Shown here: in pieces, positions 1 to 8,147 of the stretch
How positions within the stretch are numbered: the stretch's first letter is position 1
Layout: each line of letters starts with the position of its first letter
Assembly: GCA_026416585.1 (NCBI GenBank)
Contig: JAOAEV010000067.1
Location: forward strand, 1-34,412
Direction of reading: 5' to 3'
DNA: 34,412 bases
DNA from: Chlorobiota bacterium
GTDB taxonomy: Bacteria; Bacteroidota; Ignavibacteria; Kapaibacteriales; NICIL-2
The notes under the pieces: generated by a model
Seen by the model: only the letters and a program-made list of their open reading frames with translations
Databases searched by the model: none
What the model was told of the DNA's origin: nothing
Translations under genes and position numbers: made by a program

Positions 1-2133
1 ATCGAGAAGTTTTTCGATGTTCGCTTCGATTTGCTGCCTGCGGGGCGAGACCGCCACACGGCTATACCACGGCGTTCGCCGCAGCAGCATTCGCATCAGT
101 GCAGTCGGCGGCATTCGGATCGCAATCGCAAGAAGCTCGTCGAGCAACGCACGTGCATCGGCGATAGCACTGTTGCCATCATGTTCGACAAAACTGACCA
201 TCCGCTCATAGAGGGAGCCATGCGTCGGCGGAGTTGTTGCAATGAGGGTCAGTTGGCTATCGTCGAGACCGACAAACGGCGATCGAAGAAATGTCGCAAG
301 AGCGATGTCATCGTGACGGTTGTGCACTAACCGCAGGAATGCTGTCACGTCGAGAATTTCCTGCGTTCGGTAGAATCCACGACCGCTTTCGATGCGGAAT
401 GGAAGACCGGCTTGGCGCAATGCGCGCACATATGGCTCGAACGTACTAAACTTTCGCGCCAGTAGAACAATGTCTCGATACTGCACCGGTCGAAAGCCAC
501 CACGGACTCCGTCATCCCCGACGATATGTTCATCCCAAACCTGAAGTGGCTCGGCTGCCGTACAGTGCACAATGTGCCGCGCGACCAACGTTGCTTCGTC
601 TGTCTGCTCATCATCACTCGCGGAGATCAGCAGTGCAACTGCACTGGTAGGACATCTCTCCTCTGGTCGCGCCGTACAGAGTTCTTCGTAGCCAACATCA
701 TAGCCACGAGTACTCTCGGGCATTATCGAACGCATAACAGTATTGACCACTGCAACAAGCGCCGGCGTCATACGAAACGACGTTTGCAGTCGCACGTCTG
801 CACCAGCACCGCCTGCAGCAACGATGTCGTTCCGCGCACGCTCGAAGACGCGTACATCGGCACCGCGGAACCCATAGATGCTTTGCTTCGGATCGCCAAC
901 GATGAACAATTCCGGCACACCTTCGACCACATGCGGAAGCGGTATGAGCTTCTGAAGCAAGTCGTACTCGATGGGGTCGGTATCTTGAAATTCGTCAACG
1001 AGCACGTGCTGAATCTCACGAACAAGACGCTCACGGACCGTAGACACATCGAGTAACTTCACAGCCCGCCGTTGGAGATCATCCGGCCCGAAGGCTGCCA
1101 AGAGGTTCTTTTCTCGATCCATCCACAGCAGTGCTTCGCGAGCAAGTCGCTGGAGGAGGACTACAGCGTTCCATGCTTGGATTTCGATTTCCTGTGTTGT
1201 GTCTATTGCATGTTGGAGTACACGGCAGCGCTGAGTAGAACGTAGCAATTCTGTCGCGTTTGCCAGATACTTCCACGGCGAACGGAGCGAATCTGATGAA
1301 CGCTCGTGGAATATCCCCAACGCTTCACGTAGGATAGAACGCCATGGCGCATCTGCATCGAAGCGCCCGATGGTATGCACGCTCTGCTGAAGCTGGTCGA
1401 GGATACGTTCAACCTCTTCCAAAGGCGGCGACTTTTTGATTTTCGGTGGAAGTGACTGCTCATTCGCTTGCCACAACAGCCGCCGCCACAATGACAACTG
1501 GTCATCAGCAATTGCGCGCAGCGCAGAGCCAACGCGGAGGACGATCTCATCTGGCTCGGAACTATCAGCGAGCGACTCGATGTGTTGTGCATCACTAAGC
1601 ACCTGGTTGAGCGCATTCTCGAGAGTTTGGTAGGAACCAAACACCATCAGCAGATCCGCCACATCGTTGCGGCGGTGATCAGCAAGCCATTGCTCGACAG
1701 TGATGCGGATCGCATCCCGCATCAAACGTACAGTATCGGCAGCACTGAGTTCACCGAAGGTTGGTTCGATTCCTGCTTCGATTGGGAACCGGCGGAGCAG
1801 ACTGCTGCAGTAACTGTGGAACGTCGAAATGTGCGCTCCAATCAAGCGCTCGCGCAAGGTCCGCAGGTACAACAACTGATCGGGCTGCTGGGCTGCTTCA
1901 AAAAGCTGGTCAAGCCGCCGCGCTGTGCGGTCGAGCATTTCTGCGGCCGCTTTGCGCGTGAAAGTCATCGCGACGATACGCCGCACGTCGTACCCATCAA
2001 GCAGCAGCCGAACGTACCGCTCGACTAATACCCGGGTTTTGCCTGATCCCGCACTCGCGCGGACGATGAGCGGGCCATGCTGGCACACCGCGCGGCGTTG
2101 ATCGGCTGTCAGTGCTGAAGGCGGTACATACAC
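1..2133 (-). CDS. AddA/UvrD-like ATP-dependent DNA helicase (N-terminal part, runs off window)
   Basis: A superfamily 1A (UvrD/RecB class) helicase, expected to unwind DNA ends for recombination or repair. One unbroken frame gives 711 codons and continues past the left edge. Walker A is ASAGSGKT at residues 26-33, followed by TFTRKAAAEM (motif Ia). Near residue 377 comes the Walker B DEFQDTDP, and near 413 the motif GDPKQSIYGFRGAD. A QTSFR motif and an AddA-like 2B region (VLLARK, GRGFYRTQE) follow. Any C-terminal PD-(D/E)xK nuclease domain, which would separate AddA from plain UvrD, lies outside the window. The start is taken as GTG at 2133; no ATG is available before the Walker A, and no good ribosome-binding site is seen. 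The gene begins 18 bases after the rpoN stop and in the same frame, so it is probably cotranscribed. The family is certain; the AddA-versus-UvrD choice is tentative. Confidence 0.88.
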   Translation of the reverse strand, partial: MYVPPSALTADQRRAVCQHGPLIVRASAGSGKTRVLVERYVRLLLDGYDVRRIVAMTFTRKAAAEMLDRTARRLDQLFEAAQQPDQLLYLRTLRERLIGAHISTFHSYCSSLLRRFPIEAGIEPTFGELSAADTVRLMRDAIRITVEQWLADHRRNDVADLLMVFGSYQTLENALNQVLSDAQHIESLADSSEPDEIVLRVGSALRAIADDQLSLWRRLLWQANEQSLPPKIKKSPPLEEVERILDQLQQSVHTIGRFDADAPWRSILREALGIFHERSSDSLRSPWKYLANATELLRSTQRCRVLQHAIDTTQEIEIQAWNAVVLLQRLAREALLWMDREKNLLAAFGPDDLQRRAVKLLDVSTVRERLVREIQHVLVDEFQDTDPIEYDLLQKLIPLPHVVEGVPELFIVGDPKQSIYGFRGADVRVFERARNDIVAAGGAGADVRLQTSFRMTPALVAVVNTVMRSIMPESTRGYDVGYEELCTARPEERCPTSAVALLISASDDEQTDEATLVARHIVHCTAAEPLQVWDEHIVGDDGVRGGFRPVQYRDIVLLARKFSTFEPYVRALRQAGLPFRIESGRGFYRTQEILDVTAFLRLVHNRHDDIALATFLRSPFVGLDDSQLTLIATTPPTHGSLYERMVSFVEHDGNSAIADARALLDELLAIAIRMPPTALMRMLLRRTPWYSRVAVSPRRQQIEANIEKLLD

Positions 2134-2151
2134 AGAAACACAACCGGATGG

Positions 2152-3726
2152 TTATAACTGCCGGCGCAGGCGAGCTACAGGAATTTTCATTTGTTCGCGG
2201 TACTTGGCGACTGTCCGACGCGCAACATTGTAGCCGAGCTTTTTCAGCTCTTTGCTGATTTTGTCATCGCTGAGCGGTGCGTCCTTTGGTTCCTGAGCAA
2301 TAAGTTTTCGAATTGCGTCTTTGATGATGCGAGTGGAGACCTCTTCCCCATCGTCGGTTGTGAGTGCTTCGCTGAAAAAGTATCGTAGCTCGAAAATGCC
2401 ATAGTCTGTCTGGACATATTTGCCATTGACCACACGGCAGACCGTGGAAATATCCAGCCCAGTCTCATCAGCAACATCTTTGTAGATGAGAGGACGCAGT
2501 CCCGAAGGACCTTCCTCAAAGAATCGGCGCTGCAAATGGACGATTGCAGTCATGACTTTGAGCATGGTCGCTTTGCGTTGCTGGAGCGCTGTCAGCAAAA
2601 ACTTTGCATCTTCCCGTTTGCGGTGTAGCCACCGCCGCGCTTCCTGATTGCGCTCACGTTGGACTTGATGTCGAAGCTGATGATATGCCTGACTCAGCCG
2701 TAGTCGCGGCAGTGTTTCTTCGTTAAGTGAAATGAGAAGCTCGCCCGTTTCTTCGTCGCGCTCAACAATGAAGTCTGGGATGATCGTCAGTGCTGCCTCG
2801 CCGAGCGATCCACTACCGCCACCTGGTTTTGGGTTGAGACGACGAATAATCTCGACGGCATGACGCAGGTTCTCCTCGTCTGTACCGAGTTTAGCGGCAA
2901 TATCAGCATAGTGCTTGCGCGCTAAATCATCGAAAGCTTCTTTGAGCACGCGCAACGCCAAATTTTCATACTCGGTGCGATCGGGTTTGGCACGCAATTG
3001 AGCGATCAAACACTCCTGCAAGTTTCGGCTACCACAGCCAGGTGGGTCAAGCTCCTGAATTTGTTGGAGCACGTGCTCCGCTTGCACGAGGGTCAACAGG
3101 CGAAGATCGTCGTTTGGTTTGCCGGCACGTGCTCGTTCGTACATCAGCTCAGTGATCCGGTCATTAGCTTCATCGAGCACCTCTTTGAGGGGACGTCGCA
3201 AGTACCCGTCACCATCAAGGCTACCGATAATTTGTTCTGCCAGTATTTGTTCGGGCTGGTCGAGATCGAGAAACTGCACTTGCTCGAGCAATTCTTCCTC
3301 GAAACTCGGGACGTCGCGAATACGCTGGAAGAACGGTTCGTTTTCGTCATCACTATCAGACGCCCCCGGTTCCGCCTCTTTCCACAAGTCAGCGAAGTAA
3401 TCGAACGACTCTTGAGTGTCTGGTTCGTAGCCAAGTAACCGTTCTTCGAAAGCACTCTCGGTTCCAATCTCCGCTCCCGCCTCCTCAAATGCACGCTCTG
3501 TAGTTGCAGCTATATCCACAGCCTCGTCAGCAGGCGCAAGTATTTCCTCGCTCAGTGGTACTTCCTCATCACGAACAACCTCAAGAATAGGATTTTCTTC
3601 GAGTTCCTGTTGGATATACTGCTCCAATTGTAACGTTGGTAACTGAAGAAGCTTCAGGTACTGAATCTGCTGTGGTGTCAGCGTTTGTTGCAGCTTCGGA
3701 GATAATTCGAGTTTCAGTTTTGACAT
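2152..3726 (-). CDS. rpoN: RNA polymerase sigma-54 factor RpoN
   Basis: Alternative sigma factor that directs RNA polymerase to -24/-12 promoters and needs AAA+ activators to open DNA. The 524-residue protein has all three regions. Region I (residues 1-50) is Gln/Leu-rich, with LTPQQIQYLKLLQLPTLQLE. An acidic region II spans roughly 50-150. Region III holds the core-binding domain (QELDPPGCGSRNLQECL), the helix-turn-helix (DETGLDISTVCRVVNGK) and the C-terminal RpoN box ARRTVAKYREQMKIP. A longer reading from 3870 exists, but the ATG at 3726 has a GGAGGAG ribosome-binding site at ideal spacing and starts with the family's MSKLKLELSPK. The first 13 bases overlap the end of the upstream DUF3109 gene, suggesting coupled translation. 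No AAA+ activator gene and no convincing -24/-12 promoter were seen in the window. Confidence 0.97.
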   Translation of the reverse strand: MSKLKLELSPKLQQTLTPQQIQYLKLLQLPTLQLEQYIQQELEENPILEVVRDEEVPLSEEILAPADEAVDIAATTERAFEEAGAEIGTESAFEERLLGYEPDTQESFDYFADLWKEAEPGASDSDDENEPFFQRIRDVPSFEEELLEQVQFLDLDQPEQILAEQIIGSLDGDGYLRRPLKEVLDEANDRITELMYERARAGKPNDDLRLLTLVQAEHVLQQIQELDPPGCGSRNLQECLIAQLRAKPDRTEYENLALRVLKEAFDDLARKHYADIAAKLGTDEENLRHAVEIIRRLNPKPGGGSGSLGEAALTIIPDFIVERDEETGELLISLNEETLPRLRLSQAYHQLRHQVQRERNQEARRWLHRKREDAKFLLTALQQRKATMLKVMTAIVHLQRRFFEEGPSGLRPLIYKDVADETGLDISTVCRVVNGKYVQTDYGIFELRYFFSEALTTDDGEEVSTRIIKDAIRKLIAQEPKDAPLSDDKISKELKKLGYNVARRTVAKYREQMKIPVARLRRQL

Positions 3727-4304
3727 TTCTCCTCCGCTTCGGTAGTGGACAGACTCAGTGCATCTGCGTATCCAACCCACTGGTGCCCGAATGCACGGAC
3801 AAGCGCGGGGCGAACAGTATCGTAAACTGTTTGTCCGATGCACTGTCCATGTTTGATAGCAGGACGGCATTCGGGATACCGCTCGTAGCGAAGGCGTCCA
3901 GCATCATCGAGACGAACCGGGAAAAGCTGACACGACAGCGGCTTGAGAAAGTCGCTCTTTCCCTCGAGCCACGCCCGATGAAACGCGCACTGTGCCATAC
4001 CGTCGCGAATGATCGTGAAGATGCATTCTCTATCGCCGACAGTTGCGGTGAACCATTGACCATTTGGTCCACGCTCGGCAACGCCGACGCTGGCGATAAC
4101 TTGCTGTGCCTGCGGAGAAAGCAACTCTACGATCGTTGGAAGCAGGCGTTCAATGCGCGCACGCTCATCTGTACTCAGCGGTGCACCATAGCAACCCGGG
4201 ATCGTGCAGCATGCACCCTTGCATTGCGTGAGGTCGCAAGCAAAAGGTTCGGTGAAAATTTCTGCGGCGATCTCGACATCACCGACAGTAAACGTGTGTT
4301 CCAT
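3714..4304 (-). CDS. DUF3109 family cysteine-rich protein
   Basis: A 196-residue conserved protein of the DUF3109 family, common in Bacteroidota and relatives; its biochemical role is not established. The N-terminal cysteine cluster FACDLTQCKGACC and GCYGAPL is diagnostic. Further cysteines lie in RECIFTI, AQCAFHRAW and LSCQLFPVR, so a bound zinc ion or iron-sulfur cluster is likely (inference). The start is placed at ATG 4304, because MEHTFTVGDVEI aligns with the usual start shortly before the cysteine cluster. Upstream in-frame codons to 4445 would extend into the divergent gene. It overlaps rpoN by 13 bases, so the two are probably one transcript. It is divergent from the DJ-1 gene, with a 9-base inverted repeat between them. 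Confidence 0.88.
   Translation of the reverse strand: MEHTFTVGDVEIAAEIFTEPFACDLTQCKGACCTIPGCYGAPLSTDERARIERLLPTIVELLSPQAQQVIASVGVAERGPNGQWFTATVGDRECIFTIIRDGMAQCAFHRAWLEGKSDFLKPLSCQLFPVRLDDAGRLRYERYPECRPAIKHGQCIGQTVYDTVRPALVRAFGHQWVGYADALSLSTTEAEEKCQN
3729..3735 (-). promoter_or_regulatory. Strong ribosome-binding site of rpoN
   Basis: The minus strand reads GGAGGAG two bases before the ATG at 3726 (GGAGG core at about 5 bases). This settles the rpoN start and excludes the 48-codon upstream extension. The site lies inside the 3' end of the DUF3109 gene. Confidence 0.75.
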
Positions 4305-4343
4305 GCTGCTGTGGGTCGAACAAGCAATACGTTTCAAACGCAA

Positions 4344-4396
4344 ATTACACAACATGTTTGCATCAAATATGACCGTATTTTGGTGTATTGTGTAAT
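4344..4396. repeat. 9-base inverted repeat in a divergent intergenic region
   Basis: ATTACACAA at 4344-4352 and its exact reverse complement TTGTGTAAT at 4388-4396 are separated by 35 bases. They lie between the divergent DUF3109 (minus) and DJ-1 (plus) genes. The spacing is long for a hairpin but compatible with two half-sites for a regulator. It could also be chance. Confidence 0.4.
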
Positions 4397-4414
4397 GCTT
4401 CACCACAGCTGACA

Positions 4415-4966
4415 GTGGATATTTCTCTGCTTGTTCCGATCGCACATGGAACTGAAGAACTCGAAGCGGTTGCCATCGTGGATATTGCTCGGCGGGCGAG
4501 TTTCCGTGTTCGCATCGCGGGAGAAAGCGAGAACGTCATATGCTCGCGTGGTGTGCGAATTGCTCCGGATATTCTCTGGAGCGACCTTGATGACAGCGAG
4601 AATTACGACGCTGTTGTGCTTCCTGGCGGTACCAGCGGCGTCGAATGTTTCATGCGAAGCGACGATCTCCGCCACGTGGTTCGCCGACATGCAGCCGTTG
4701 GAGCGCTGATTGGCGCCATCTGCGCTGCACCGCTTGCATTACATCACTTTGGCGTTTTACCACACTCGTGCGTACTGACTAGCCATCCCTCTGTGGCGGA
4801 TCATTTACGTCAGTACAACTATCGCCACGACCGAGTCGTGCAATCAGGACGCATCGTAACCAGTCGTGGTGCGGGCACTGCGGTTGAGTTCGCGCTGGCA
4901 ATTGTCGCTACGTTAGCTGGAGAGGAACACGCACGCAACATCGCTAATCACATCATCGCTGTGTAA
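4415..4966 (+). CDS. DJ-1/PfpI (ThiJ) family protein
   Basis: A class I glutamine-amidotransferase-like protein of the DJ-1/YajL type; relatives act as chaperones, glyoxalases or putative deglycases in oxidative or carbonyl stress. The N-terminal strand and conserved Glu lie in PIAHGTEELEAV, with VVLPGGTSGVE midway. The nucleophile elbow GAICAAP carries the conserved Cys (about residue 103), followed by LTSHPSV and VTSRGAGTAVEFALA. Length from GTG 4415 is 183 residues, normal for the family. The alternative start TTG 4388 adds nine residues unlike the family and lies inside the inverted repeat, so GTG 4415 is preferred. The alpha/beta-hydrolase gene begins directly after its stop, so this gene probably heads an operon with pyruvate kinase. 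The exact enzymatic activity cannot be read from the sequence. Confidence 0.88.
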   Translation: MDISLLVPIAHGTEELEAVAIVDIARRASFRVRIAGESENVICSRGVRIAPDILWSDLDDSENYDAVVLPGGTSGVECFMRSDDLRHVVRRHAAVGALIGAICAAPLALHHFGVLPHSCVLTSHPSVADHLRQYNYRHDRVVQSGRIVTSRGAGTAVEFALAIVATLAGEEHARNIANHIIAV

Positions 4967-5806
4967 GTGGATACGATTCTCCACTGGTATCCCATCGGCA
5001 CGGCATGGCTGGGTATAGAGCACTACCCTGCATCCAACCAAAGCAACTCCACTGCTATTCTCGTCCATGGCTTCCGCGCCTGGCATCGGTGGGGATTTTT
5101 TCCATACATTGCTCGAACACTCAGCAGCTTCAACATTGCTACATCCGTCATTGCGCTACCATCAAGTGGGTACGGACCCGCGGGGTTTCAATATGAACTG
5201 TTTGCAACAGGAACAATTTCTACCGATTTGGAAGCGCTCAGATATGCACTCGATAACGTTCGGCGAGATAGCGAGCACGTAATTGGTATCGGACATTCTC
5301 GTGGCGCATTGCTTCTGGCACTGTGTCATTGGCAGCTCGATTGCCTGACAATGTGGTCACCTCCTCGCTACTTCGGACGCTGGTCCGATCGTCAACGTGC
5401 GGAATGGCGCTTGCGTGGTATGTTCAATGCTGGTTCACACCTTGAAACAGGCAAACCGCTCCTTCTGAACATCAGCTACCTTGACGACCTAGAGCAAAAC
5501 GATTACAATGCTCAGCTCGATCGCGCTCTTGTAGAGAGCAATACACCCACGTGCGTTATTGTCGGTCAGCAGGACATGGTGGCACCACCACGTCAAGCAG
5601 AAGAGTTGTTCGCAGTACTCCAAATGTCCAACCGTTGCTTGCGTATTATCCCTGGTGCTGGCCACACGTTCGGGATCTCTCACGGCTCGCCGATGCCCAC
5701 TCCTCCTCTGATGCAGGCACTTAATGCTACGCTCGAGTTTCTCCGGACATGCTGTCCACAGAGCGGTAACTTCGCTTCTAACGCAATAATCAATGGCACG
5801 CAATGA
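4967..5806 (+). CDS. alpha/beta-fold hydrolase
   Basis: A 279-residue cytoplasmic alpha/beta hydrolase with a complete catalytic triad: Ser111 in the nucleophile elbow GIGHSRGALL, Asp203 in VGQQDMVAPP and His233 in PGAGHTFG. The oxyanion-hole motif LVHGF lies at residues 32-36. No signal peptide is present. The GTG start immediately follows the DJ-1 stop, and the stop overlaps the pyruvate kinase ATG in an ATGA arrangement, so all three genes are probably translated from one message. The fold is clear; substrate (ester, peptide or lactone) cannot be inferred. Confidence 0.85.
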   Translation: MDTILHWYPIGTAWLGIEHYPASNQSNSTAILVHGFRAWHRWGFFPYIARTLSSFNIATSVIALPSSGYGPAGFQYELFATGTISTDLEALRYALDNVRRDSEHVIGIGHSRGALLLALCHWQLDCLTMWSPPRYFGRWSDRQRAEWRLRGMFNAGSHLETGKPLLLNISYLDDLEQNDYNAQLDRALVESNTPTCVIVGQQDMVAPPRQAEELFAVLQMSNRCLRIIPGAGHTFGISHGSPMPTPPLMQALNATLEFLRTCCPQSGNFASNAIINGTQ

Positions 5807-7260
5807 AAGCACCGCGTAATCTCACAGCCAAGACGAAAATTTTGTGCACTGTTGGTCCGGCAATCGGAACAGAAGAAAAACTCGTTGCCGCCATCACTGC
5901 TGGCGCGTCAGCATTCCGACTGAACATGAGTCACAGCACACATACCGTACATCGGCAGTACACTGCTGCAATTCGTGCCGCCGAAAAAATCACGGGCACA
6001 CACATTCCCATCATTGTTGATTTACAGGGTCCCAAACTTCGAGTCGGCGACCTTGGTGAGGGCATCTCGCTGATCGCAGGACGAGAAATCGTGTTGGCTG
6101 ACCCTGCAGTTGTGCGTCGGAAACGCCTGACAATGCCCGACGGCGCTGTTCCCATTGATTATCCTACACTGGTAAAAGACATTCGCCGTGGAGACACCAT
6201 CTTGTTTGACGATGGTTTGCTTTCAGTGAAAGTAATCGACGTGCGCGATCCGTTCGTCAAGGCTGTCGTAGTCAACGGCGGTTTACTCCGCTCGCGCAAG
6301 GGTATCAACCTACCCGGTGTGGCTGTATCGGCACCCAGCCTGACAGCAAAGGACCGTCGTGATCTTGATTTTGCGATTGCTGAAGGTGCCGACTATGTAG
6401 CAATCTCGTTTGTTCGATCGGCCAAGGACATCGAGCATGTGCGGCGATACCTGGCACAGCGGAATGCCGAAATCGGGGTCATTGCCAAGATTGAAAGACC
6501 CGAAGCAGTCGCCGACATCGAGAACATCGTCGCCGCCAGCGATGCAATCATGGTTGCACGCGGCGACTTGGGGGTTGAGATACCCGCTGCCCACGTACCA
6601 CTGGTGCAAAAGCGCATCATCACACGGTGCAACATTTACGGCAAACCGGTCATCACAGCTACGCAAATGCTCGAATCAATGGTGACCAACCCTCGTCCAA
6701 CACGTGCAGAAGCCAGTGACGTTGCTAATGCTGTTCTCGATGGCACCGATGTGGTCATGCTCAGTGCCGAAACAAGCGTCGGTGCCTATCCACTCGAAGC
6801 AATTGCAATGATGCGCACCATCTGTACCGAAGCAGAACGTGAACTGCTCAGCCATCGCCGACCTGCAGAGACCTATCAGCGCATTCCATCAGCAAGCACC
6901 GAGAACACCGATGCAATTGCCGCTGCAGCGGCACTTATTGCCGAAAATCGTCGAATTGACTGTATCGCAACATTGAGTTATTCGGGCGAAACCGCACGGC
7001 TGGTCGCCTCACGCCGTCCACGCAGCATCGTCTTGGCAGTGAGCACCGTCCCTTCCACCTTGCGGCGAGTCGGACTCTACTGGGGTGTCTATGGCATGAA
7101 GCTCGACGAGATTACGACCACTGACGAAACAATTGAACACATCAAAAAGCTACTTGTCGGCAAAGGTTTTTTCAGTAAGGGTGCTGCAGTACTTTTCACC
7201 ATTGGACGCCCACTGATAGCACGCTCACGGACAAATATGCTTTCGATCGAAACACTTTAG
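5803..7260 (+). CDS. pyk: Pyruvate kinase
   Basis: Catalyses phosphoenolpyruvate plus ADP to pyruvate plus ATP, the last step of glycolysis. The 485 residues match the bacterial family length. Visible motifs are KTKILCTVGPA near the N-terminus, RLNMSHS (residues 39-45), DLQGPKLRVG (73-82), GVIAKIERPEA with the catalytic Lys229 and metal ligand Glu231, and IMVARGDLGVEIP (249-261). TATQMLESM and the regulatory C-domain (SYSGETARLVASRRP) follow. The start ATG overlaps the stop of the upstream hydrolase by four bases. The stop overlaps the convergent DUF6544 gene by four bases, leaving no room for a terminator. Confidence 0.98.
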   Translation: MKAPRNLTAKTKILCTVGPAIGTEEKLVAAITAGASAFRLNMSHSTHTVHRQYTAAIRAAEKITGTHIPIIVDLQGPKLRVGDLGEGISLIAGREIVLADPAVVRRKRLTMPDGAVPIDYPTLVKDIRRGDTILFDDGLLSVKVIDVRDPFVKAVVVNGGLLRSRKGINLPGVAVSAPSLTAKDRRDLDFAIAEGADYVAISFVRSAKDIEHVRRYLAQRNAEIGVIAKIERPEAVADIENIVAASDAIMVARGDLGVEIPAAHVPLVQKRIITRCNIYGKPVITATQMLESMVTNPRPTRAEASDVANAVLDGTDVVMLSAETSVGAYPLEAIAMMRTICTEAERELLSHRRPAETYQRIPSASTENTDAIAAAAALIAENRRIDCIATLSYSGETARLVASRRPRSIVLAVSTVPSTLRRVGLYWGVYGMKLDEITTTDETIEHIKKLLVGKGFFSKGAAVLFTIGRPLIARSRTNMLSIETL

Positions 7261-8099
7261 CGGTAACGCACCGCAACAACACGCCGGCGCATGTACTCGA
7301 AATTGTCGCGGTCAAGATTCCACTCCAGTCGCACTTCCATCGGGATACGTACACCGCCGACTGTGCTCCAATCGGTGCAGTGCATTGTACATTGTTCGCG
7401 CTCGTAGCCGGTATCAGCATCGCGGTATTTGTCGAGCGTAACGATACGCTCGATGTCACCTTCAGGTGTAAAGTAGAAGTCAGCACGAATAGTGATACCG
7501 TCGTCGCGCAGCACTGCTCGTGCTGCATCCGGGCGATCGAGCGACTCCCACCGAAGCAATCCGCCAGGCAGCAATGATGTTGGGAACCAGACCGTTTCCA
7601 TGAGAACTCGAACAAGGAGTGCTTCATTAGCTTCCGGGCCATCAGGATCAAACAAGATCAACGCATTCCACAGCCTCATACTGCCACGACCAATTCCTGC
7701 TGCATAGAGTAGCTCGATGGTGTACCACCGCAGTGGTGAATACCACACGCGTGCATTCCACACCATTCCAGGCACAGTGCCGGTATATGTTCCGCGAGCG
7801 CGGAGCTTTCCCCACTTCGGATAGGCAAAGGAACGGAATTGCCCTTCCTCATAAATTTCAATCCACTCCGCTGGAGCTGCATCTCGTGAAATTGCACGCC
7901 GCAAATACCGCTGCACTGCGTCGGGCAATGACTCCAGCGGTTGCGGCACAAGCGTTTGCTGTCGCCGGCGCATCACCGCATCGTGAAGTCGTCGCAGTAG
8001 GAAGCGACGGCGCACGCGTGCAACTACCCATCCAACAACGATGATCACCACAACGATCCCTATAGCTGCTCCGATAATCAGCACGATTTTCGCCACCAT
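7257..8099 (-). CDS. DUF6544-like membrane-anchored protein
   Basis: A 280-residue protein with one N-terminal membrane segment (hydrophobic stretch IVLIIGAAIGIVVVIIVVGWVV, about residues 4-25) followed by basic residues. A soluble domain of unknown function follows. The segment LESLPDAVQRYLRR and the later WYSPLRWYTIELLYAAG and WFPTSLLP resemble the DUF6544 family. The start ATG 8099 has a GAGG site about six bases upstream; a TTG at 8135 would add twelve residues. The gene lies 48 bases after the AraC-type regulator and is likely the last gene of that unit. It converges on pyk with a four-base overlap. Function unknown. Confidence 0.75.
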   Translation of the reverse strand: MVAKIVLIIGAAIGIVVVIIVVGWVVARVRRRFLLRRLHDAVMRRRQQTLVPQPLESLPDAVQRYLRRAISRDAAPAEWIEIYEEGQFRSFAYPKWGKLRARGTYTGTVPGMVWNARVWYSPLRWYTIELLYAAGIGRGSMRLWNALILFDPDGPEANEALLVRVLMETVWFPTSLLPGGLLRWESLDRPDAARAVLRDDGITIRADFYFTPEGDIERIVTLDKYRDADTGYEREQCTMHCTDWSTVGGVRIPMEVRLEWNLDRDNFEYMRRRVVAVRYR

Positions 8100-8147
8100 T
8101 GCCTCATGTGAATCCGTGAAACGAACCGTCAACAAAAATGCATCGGT

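Noticed and set aside
1203-1640. 145-residue minus-strand frame suggesting a broken helicase
   Set aside because: It is in a different frame from the helicase. The helicase frame was followed through this region at several checkpoints (3, 540, 900, 1257, 1698, 2103) without a shift, so the gene is intact.
2987-3000. TTGGCACGCAATTG as a sigma-54 (-24/-12) promoter
   Set aside because: Lies on the plus strand inside rpoN, lacks a proper TTGC at -12, and no gene starts downstream in that direction.
3636-4412. 258-residue open frame on the plus strand
   Set aside because: Antisense to the rpoN start and DUF3109; both minus-strand genes have clear motifs, and this reading shows no domain.
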